From: an uncultured Propionibacteriaceae bacterium
Lineage (GTDB): Bacteria; Actinomycetota; Actinomycetes; Propionibacteriales; Propionibacteriaceae
Direction of reading: 5' to 3'
DNA length: 5,168 bases
Assembly: GCA_937859105.1 (NCBI GenBank)
Contig: CALMAD010000365.1
Span: 1 to 5,168 of the forward strand
Shown here one piece after another: positions 1 to 5,168 of the stretch (the stretch's first letter is position 1; each line of letters opens with the position of its first letter). The notes below the pieces were generated by a model that searched no databases, had not been told where the DNA came from, and worked only from the letters and a program-made list of their open reading frames with translations. Both the position numbers and the translations under genes were made by a program.

Positions 1-5
1 CCGGA

Positions 6-25
6 CCGGACGCCGAGGCGCCCGG
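6..25 (-). terminator. Candidate hairpin terminator after the B12-binding gene
   Basis: Read on the minus strand, beginning 15 nt beyond the stop codon, the RNA could fold into a 9-bp stem, CCGGGCGCC / GGCGUCCGG, with one G-U pair and a two-base loop. In practice the closing pair would probably open. The G-U pair is an A-C mismatch on the plus strand, so the stem suits minus-strand RNA better. No U-tract follows before the window edge, as is common for GC-rich actinobacterial terminators. The right arm is a copy of the dispersed GGCGTCC word, so the hairpin may be a by-product of that repeat. Confidence 0.4.
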
Positions 26-40
26 ATCTTCTTCAACCGG

Positions 41-457
41 TCAGGCCGGTTCGGTCTGCTTGCCGACCGTGTTGCGCACCCAGTCGACACACTCGTCCAT
101 GCGCGTGCCGGGGGTGAAGATGCCCTTCACGCCCATGTCGTAGAGGGCCTGGTGGTCTTCTTCGGGGATGATGCCGCCCCCGAAGACCACGATGTCGTCG
201 GCGTCGGCCGCCTTCAGCAGCTCGATCACCTTCTTGAACAAGGTCAGGTGCGCCCCGGAGAGGACCGACATGCCGATCGCGTCGGCGTCCTCAGCGATCG
301 CGGTGTCGACGATCTGCTCGGGCGTCTGGTGCAGCCCCGTGTAGATCACCTCCATGCCCGCGTCCCGCAGGGCCCGAGCCACCACCTTGGCGCCCCGGTC
401 ATGACCATCGAGACCGGGCTTGGCAACAACGACACGAATAGGAGCATTGGTATCCAC
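41..457 (-). CDS. Cobalamin-binding small subunit of an acyl-CoA mutase (IcmB / methylmalonyl-CoA mutase C-terminal-domain type)
   Basis: This 138-residue protein is a stand-alone B12-binding domain. In this family it pairs with a separate catalytic (TIM-barrel) subunit to carry out adenosylcobalamin-dependent carbon-skeleton rearrangement of acyl-CoAs in the cytoplasm, as in isobutyryl-CoA or methylmalonyl-CoA mutase. The sequence shows the base-off/His-on signature: DxHxxG at residues 17-22 (DGHDRG, with His19 the expected lower cobalt ligand), SVL at 64-66 and a GGG turn at 93-95, within a Rossmann-like alternation of strands and helices. I chose the GTG at 455-457. The frame is open up to an ATG at 598, but the extra 47 residues look unlike the family, while the GTG gives the usual length and a start just before PIRVVVAKPGLDGHD. 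A TAGGCT hexamer lies 7 nt upstream. The catalytic partner is not in this window, so the substrate is unresolved; IcmB-like is the closest resemblance I recall. Confidence 0.9.
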   Translation of the reverse strand: MDTNAPIRVVVAKPGLDGHDRGAKVVARALRDAGMEVIYTGLHQTPEQIVDTAIAEDADAIGMSVLSGAHLTLFKKVIELLKAADADDIVVFGGGIIPEEDHQALYDMGVKGIFTPGTRMDECVDWVRNTVGKQTEPA

Positions 458-464
458 GTCGAAG

Positions 465-470
465 AGCCTA
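465..470 (-). promoter_or_regulatory. -10-like hexamer TAGGCT, 7 nt before the GTG start
   Basis: On the minus strand TAGGCT fits the actinobacterial TANNNT -10 consensus and ends 7 nt before the GTG at 457. That places the expected transcription start at or next to the start codon, implying a leaderless or nearly leaderless mRNA. No convincing -35 element is seen at 16-19 bp spacing. A purine-rich AGGGG overlaps just upstream, so a weak, distant Shine-Dalgarno is the alternative reading. Confidence 0.4.
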
Positions 471-526
471 CCCCTGGCCGCATGCCGAGGGGAGACAAAC
501 GTCAAATCGCTCGTCCCGGGCAGCGC

Positions 527-549
527 GGACGCTCGGCAGGGCGGCGTCC
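527..549. repeat. Inverted pair GGACGC...GCGTCC
   Basis: GGACGC at 527-532 and GCGTCC at 544-549 form perfect 6-bp arms around an 11-nt loop in non-coding DNA. The right arm is part of a full GGCGTCC copy at 543-549. It could form a hairpin in DNA or RNA or be a two-half-site protein target; no function can be assigned from sequence alone. Confidence 0.45.
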
Positions 550-599
550 ACATCGCGGGCACGGCGCCCCCTGCGCGGGCGACGTGGCAACTTTCCACC

Positions 600-631
600 T
601 GAGATGCTGAGAAATCTTAATGCGATGCTAA
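600..631 (+). repeat. 11-bp direct repeat spaced 21 bp (possible regulator site)
   Basis: TGAGATGCTGA at 600-610 and TGCGATGCTAA at 621-631 match at 9 of 11 positions. Their 21-bp spacing is two helical turns, placing both copies on the same DNA face. They occupy the AT-richer patch upstream of the exported peptidase. The second copy runs into TGCTAACTT (626-634), which could be read as an extended -10. This arrangement is typical of response-regulator direct-repeat sites, but no regulator can be named. Confidence 0.35.
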
Positions 632-684
632 CTTTTTCGGTGGGCCGCCGCTCCGCACGCGCGCGACGCCCCTGATCAAGCTGA

Positions 685-690
685 GAAGGA
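685..690 (+). promoter_or_regulatory. Ribosome binding site GAAGGA for the M23 peptidase
   Basis: GAAGGA lies 5 nt before the ATG at 696, a near-optimal Shine-Dalgarno spacing. It supports this start and contrasts with the other three genes, which lack a well-placed Shine-Dalgarno. Confidence 0.75.
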
Positions 691-695
691 TCCCC

Positions 696-1526
696 ATGGT
701 GGCTTCAGAACGCTCCTCGTCGGCGGCGGCCGAGACCCGGCCGGACCGCACCGGCGGCGTCCCGCGGCGCATTCTGCGCGCCGGCATCGCGGGCCTCGCG
801 GTGCTATTGGCCGGGGCGGTGGGCGTTGTGGCCCCCGGCTCGCAGCCGGCGGAGGCGTCCGGCAACCAGCTCCGCGCGGTCAACGCGCTCGGCGTCGAGG
901 CGTCACCGACGCCCGCCCCCTTCGACCGCGGCTCGTCGGTGAGCCGCGGCGGCCAGCGGGACGCCGGGTCGCTCAGCGCTGCGGCGGCCGCCCGGGCGAC
1001 GCAACTCGGCGCGGTCAGCAAGGACCTGGACGCCACCCAGCTCCGAACCGCCTTGTCGGCGCGGCAGGCGTCCCTGTCGACGGAGACCGGCCGGATCAAG
1101 GGCGAGGCGAACCGGCTCAACCAGCGGGGCGGCTTCTTCCGGCCGACCGACGGGGAACTCGGCTCGAAGTTCGGCCCGCGGATGCACCCGATCCTGCATT
1201 ACACGCGGCTCCACGCCGGCTGGGATATGGGCGGTAACTGCGGCCAACCCATCTGGGCGGCGCGCGACGGGAAGGTGGTGCTCGCGGCGCAGGCCGGGCA
1301 GTCGGGCAACTACCTGCGCATCGATCACGGCACCGTCAACGGCACGAAGGTCGAGACCAGCTACCAGCACATGCAGAGCTTCACGGTGAAGGCCGGCGAC
1401 ACCGTCAAGCGCGGGCAGGTCGTCGGCTACGTCGGCAACACCGGGCTCTCGACCGCCTGCCACCTGCACTTCGGCGTCATCGCCAACGGCGAGAACGCCG
1501 ACCCGGGCCAGTACCTGGAGGGCTGA
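696..1526 (+). CDS. Exported M23 family (LytM-type) zinc metallopeptidase
   Basis: This is a predicted secreted peptidoglycan endopeptidase of 276 residues, acting outside the membrane on cell-wall peptide crosslinks. A long Arg-containing N-region leads to a hydrophobic segment at about residues 29-47 and a likely signal-peptidase I site, Ala52-Glu-Ala54 before Ser55. Residues about 60-145 form an Ala/Gln/Arg-rich spacer with a helical stretch near 95-140. The catalytic domain runs from about 147 to the end. It shows HxxxD (His173, Asp177) for zinc, His225 in YQHM, and HLH at 256-258 giving the catalytic His and the third zinc ligand. All expected active-site residues are present, so it is likely an active enzyme. 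Cys182 and Cys255 are the only cysteines and could form a disulfide, which would fit export. No LysM or SH3 wall-binding domain is seen. The start is fixed by GAAGGA. It converges with the helicase gene, 19 bp away, so the two are not co-transcribed. Confidence 0.93.
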   Translation: MVASERSSSAAAETRPDRTGGVPRRILRAGIAGLAVLLAGAVGVVAPGSQPAEASGNQLRAVNALGVEASPTPAPFDRGSSVSRGGQRDAGSLSAAAAARATQLGAVSKDLDATQLRTALSARQASLSTETGRIKGEANRLNQRGGFFRPTDGELGSKFGPRMHPILHYTRLHAGWDMGGNCGQPIWAARDGKVVLAAQAGQSGNYLRIDHGTVNGTKVETSYQHMQSFTVKAGDTVKRGQVVGYVGNTGLSTACHLHFGVIANGENADPGQYLEG

Positions 1527-1545
1527 GCCCGCGGCGTCCGCCCCG

Positions 1546-4221
<2,676 letters not shown>

Positions 4222-4230
4222 GGCTCTGCC

Positions 4231-4236
4231 AGCCTA
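4231..4236 (-). promoter_or_regulatory. -10-like hexamer TAGGCT, 9 nt before the pcrA ATG
   Basis: The same hexamer seen before the B12-binding gene occurs here 9 nt upstream of the ATG at 4221. A start 6-9 nt downstream of it would leave almost no 5' leader, consistent with the lack of a Shine-Dalgarno. No -35 is found at normal spacing, so the assignment rests on position and hexamer identity. Confidence 0.35.
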
Positions 4237-4282
4237 GGCGGTCGCCCTGACAATTCCCGACCGCCACGGCGTCCGGCCCCGA

Positions 4283-4318
4283 CCCCGCGCCCCCTCGCGC
4301 TCGGCGGGGCGCGCGGGG
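4283..4318. repeat. GC-only imperfect inverted repeat
   Basis: CCCCGCGCCCCC (4283-4294) can pair with GGGGCGCGCGGGG (4306-4318) to give about 12 bp with a one-base bulge and an 11-nt loop. There is no U-tract and it lies between divergent promoters, so a terminator role is unlikely. It could equally be chance in such GC-rich DNA. Confidence 0.3.
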
Positions 4319-4334
4319 CGGCGTCCGCGCCGGA

Positions 4335-4349
4335 GGGACGAGGCGTCCC
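4335..4349. promoter_or_regulatory. 15-bp dyad GGGACG-agg-CGTCCC beside the PLD promoter (candidate operator)
   Basis: This perfect 6-bp inverted repeat with a 3-bp centre ends 2 bp before the TATAGT hexamer, so it occupies the region where RNA polymerase would contact the -35 and spacer. The right side coincides with a GGCGTCC copy at 4342-4348. The placement suits a repressor operator, but no regulator is known and the dyad may simply derive from the dispersed word. Confidence 0.35.
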
Positions 4350-4351
4350 AC

Positions 4352-4357
4352 TATAGT
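4352..4357 (+). promoter_or_regulatory. -10 hexamer TATAGT, 6 nt before the PLD ATG (leaderless promoter)
   Basis: TATAGT matches the TATAAT consensus at 5 of 6 positions in otherwise GC-rich DNA and ends exactly 6 nt before the ATG at 4364. Transcription would then begin at or beside the A of the start codon. A GGAGGG at 4332-4337 is 26 nt away, too far to act as a Shine-Dalgarno, which supports a leaderless mRNA. Confidence 0.55.
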
Positions 4358-4363
4358 GACGCC

Positions 4364-5168
4364 ATGGTGCTCCCCCGGGTTCGGCGGTTGGTGAAGTGGG
4401 GCGCGGCGAGTTTCGCCGGCGCGCAGGCGGTCACGCTGGCCGCGCTGGCGGTGGTCGACCGCCGCCGCAAGCGCGGACGCCGCGACCGGCCCTTCCCGAC
4501 GGCGCCGCCGACCGCGGTCGGCGTCGGGGACGGCGAGGTCGTCGTCTACACGAAGGGTCGCGACCTGTACGAGGACATGATCGCGTCCATCGACGGGGCG
4601 TCCGACCGCATCTACTTCGAGACCTTCATCTGGAAGGGCGACCGCACCGGACGCCGCGTCCGCGACGCGCTCGTCGCGGCCGCCGCCCGCGGCGTCGACG
4701 TCTACGTGAGCTTCGACGTGTTCGGCAATCTGGTCGTGAAGCCGTCGTTCTTCCGGCTGCCGGGCGTTTACGTCATGCCGCACTTCCCGTGGACGGGCAT
4801 GAAGGGCGCGATCGTGTGGCGCGCCCCGGGGCTCAACCACCGCAAGCTGCTCGTCGTCGACGACGACTGCGCGTACGTCGGCGGCTACAACATCGGCTCG
4901 CTCTACGCGACCCGCTGGCGCGACACGCACGCCCGCGTCACCGGCTCGGCCGCCCTCGACCTGGCCAACGCCTTCGTCGACTACTGGAACCGGGCGCGGC
5001 GTCCGCACATGCCCGAGCTGACGTCCCCGGGTGGCCGCTCGTGGGACGCGCCGGTCAAGGTCACGCGCAACGTGCCGAGCATCGGGGTGTACCCGATTCG
5101 GTACAGCTACCTGGAGGCGATCGACCGGGCGTCCGAGCGCATCTGGATGACCCACGCCTATCTGATCC
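4364..5168 (+). CDS. Phospholipase D-like protein, cardiolipin-synthase type (partial, 3' end beyond window)
   Basis: The first 268 residues of a PLD-superfamily phosphatidyltransferase/phosphodiesterase are visible. A basic start (MVLPRVRRLVKW) precedes a hydrophobic segment at about residues 14-31, then an Arg/Lys cluster (33-42), as expected for a membrane anchor with a cytoplasmic-facing basic patch. The first catalytic HKD motif is His159, Lys161 and Asp166 (HRKLLVVD), followed by GGYNIG (173-178) and the family's WRDTHARV (185-192) and AFVDYWN (203-209). The second domain begins near VKVTRNVPS (231-239), and its HKD motif must lie past the right edge. Related bacterial proteins make cardiolipin from phosphatidylglycerol, but PLD-like proteins also have other activities, so the substrate is not certain. 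I took the ATG at 4364 because of the abutting TATAGT; GTG at 4367 is an alternative. It is divergent from pcrA. Truncation is due to the window, not damage. Confidence 0.88.
   Translation, partial: MVLPRVRRLVKWGAASFAGAQAVTLAALAVVDRRRKRGRRDRPFPTAPPTAVGVGDGEVVVYTKGRDLYEDMIASIDGASDRIYFETFIWKGDRTGRRVRDALVAAAARGVDVYVSFDVFGNLVVKPSFFRLPGVYVMPHFPWTGMKGAIVWRAPGLNHRKLLVVDDDCAYVGGYNIGSLYATRWRDTHARVTGSAALDLANAFVDYWNRARRPHMPELTSPGGRSWDAPVKVTRNVPSIGVYPIRYSYLEAIDRASERIWMTHAYLI
4648..4662. repeat. 15-bp palindrome CGGACGC-c-GCGTCCG in the PLD gene
   Basis: Two overlapping relatives of the dispersed word meet head to head with a single central base, giving perfect 7-bp arms. It encodes part of TGRRVRD near residues 95-101, upstream of the first HKD motif. 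Confidence 0.5.

Larger units (their letters stand above)
458..695. other. Divergent intergenic region, B12-binding gene / M23 peptidase
   Basis: This 238-bp spacer drives two divergent genes. It holds a -10-like hexamer for the minus-strand gene (465-470), an inverted pair of the GGCGTCC word (527-549), an AT-richer patch at about 590-640 carrying an 11-bp direct repeat, and a Shine-Dalgarno sequence for the peptidase. I searched by eye for a c-di-AMP (ydaO) riboswitch, which often precedes actinobacterial cell-wall hydrolase genes, and saw none of its conserved blocks. Confidence 0.6.
4222..4363. other. Divergent intergenic region, pcrA / PLD-family gene
   Basis: This 142-bp spacer contains three full GGCGTCC copies (4268-4274, 4320-4326, 4342-4348), all in the same orientation. 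It also holds a long GC-only imperfect hairpin (4283-4318), a 15-bp dyad (4335-4349), and a -10-like hexamer next to each start codon. On the minus strand TTGTCA (4247-4252) resembles a -35 element but sits only 10 bp from the TAGGCT hexamer, too close for a normal spacer. Confidence 0.6.

Noticed and set aside
458..598. N-terminal extension of the B12-binding protein up to the ATG at 598
   Set aside because: The 47 extra residues resemble no part of the family, the region has non-coding features (inverted word pair, -10-like hexamer), and the GTG at 457 gives the usual length.
458..695. c-di-AMP (ydaO/yuaA) riboswitch before the M23 gene
   Set aside because: The context is suggestive, but none of the conserved riboswitch blocks is recognisable and the space before the gene is short.
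1520..1541. Bidirectional terminator at the M23/pcrA junction
   Set aside because: Only two 4-bp mini-hairpins (GGGC-TGA-GCCC and GCGG-CGT-CCGC) are present, with no U-tract; too weak to annotate as a terminator.

Overview
The window is very GC-rich (about 70% by eye). Its codon use and gene families point to a high-GC actinobacterium: an IcmB/Mcm-type B12-binding subunit, a secreted LytM peptidase, a PcrA helicase with a C-terminal Tudor-like tail, and a membrane-anchored phospholipase D-like protein. I cannot name a genus. It reads as ordinary chromosomal housekeeping DNA; I saw no insertion sequence, tRNA, rRNA or CRISPR array.

Layout: (1) positions 41-457, minus strand, a 138-residue cobalamin-binding subunit of an acyl-CoA mutase, with a possible terminator hairpin at 6-25. 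(2) 458-695, a divergent intergenic region. (3) 696-1526, plus strand, an exported M23 peptidase. (4) 1527-1545, a 19-bp gap between convergent genes. (5) 1546-4221, minus strand, the PcrA/UvrD helicase, with a long disordered N-terminal extension and an acidic Ala-rich insert. (6) 4222-4363, a second divergent intergenic region. (7) 4364 to the right edge, plus strand, a PLD-family (cardiolipin-synthase-like) protein cut by the window end after its first HKD motif. The four genes belong to separate pathways (acyl-CoA rearrangement, peptidoglycan cleavage, DNA repair, lipid metabolism). Each neighbouring pair is divergent or convergent, so no operon is visible.

The most unusual signal is a dispersed short word, not a gene. 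The heptamer GGCGTCC (reverse complement GGACGCC) occurs 26 times by hand count, 13 in each orientation, where roughly 3 are expected from composition. Seventeen copies extend to GGCGTCCG, and four to the exact 11-mer GCGGCGTCCGC. Copies lie in all intergenic regions and in several reading frames, concentrate in poorly conserved protein segments, and are absent from the helicase core and the M23 catalytic domain. Several form inverted pairs, and one contributes to a 15-bp dyad next to the likely PLD promoter. It resembles an iterated genomic oligomer in the manner of cyanobacterial HIP1, but its function is unknown.

A second theme is transcription start placement: three of the four genes have a -10-like hexamer (TAGGCT, TAGGCT, TATAGT) only 6-9 nt before the start codon, suggesting leaderless or nearly leaderless mRNAs.
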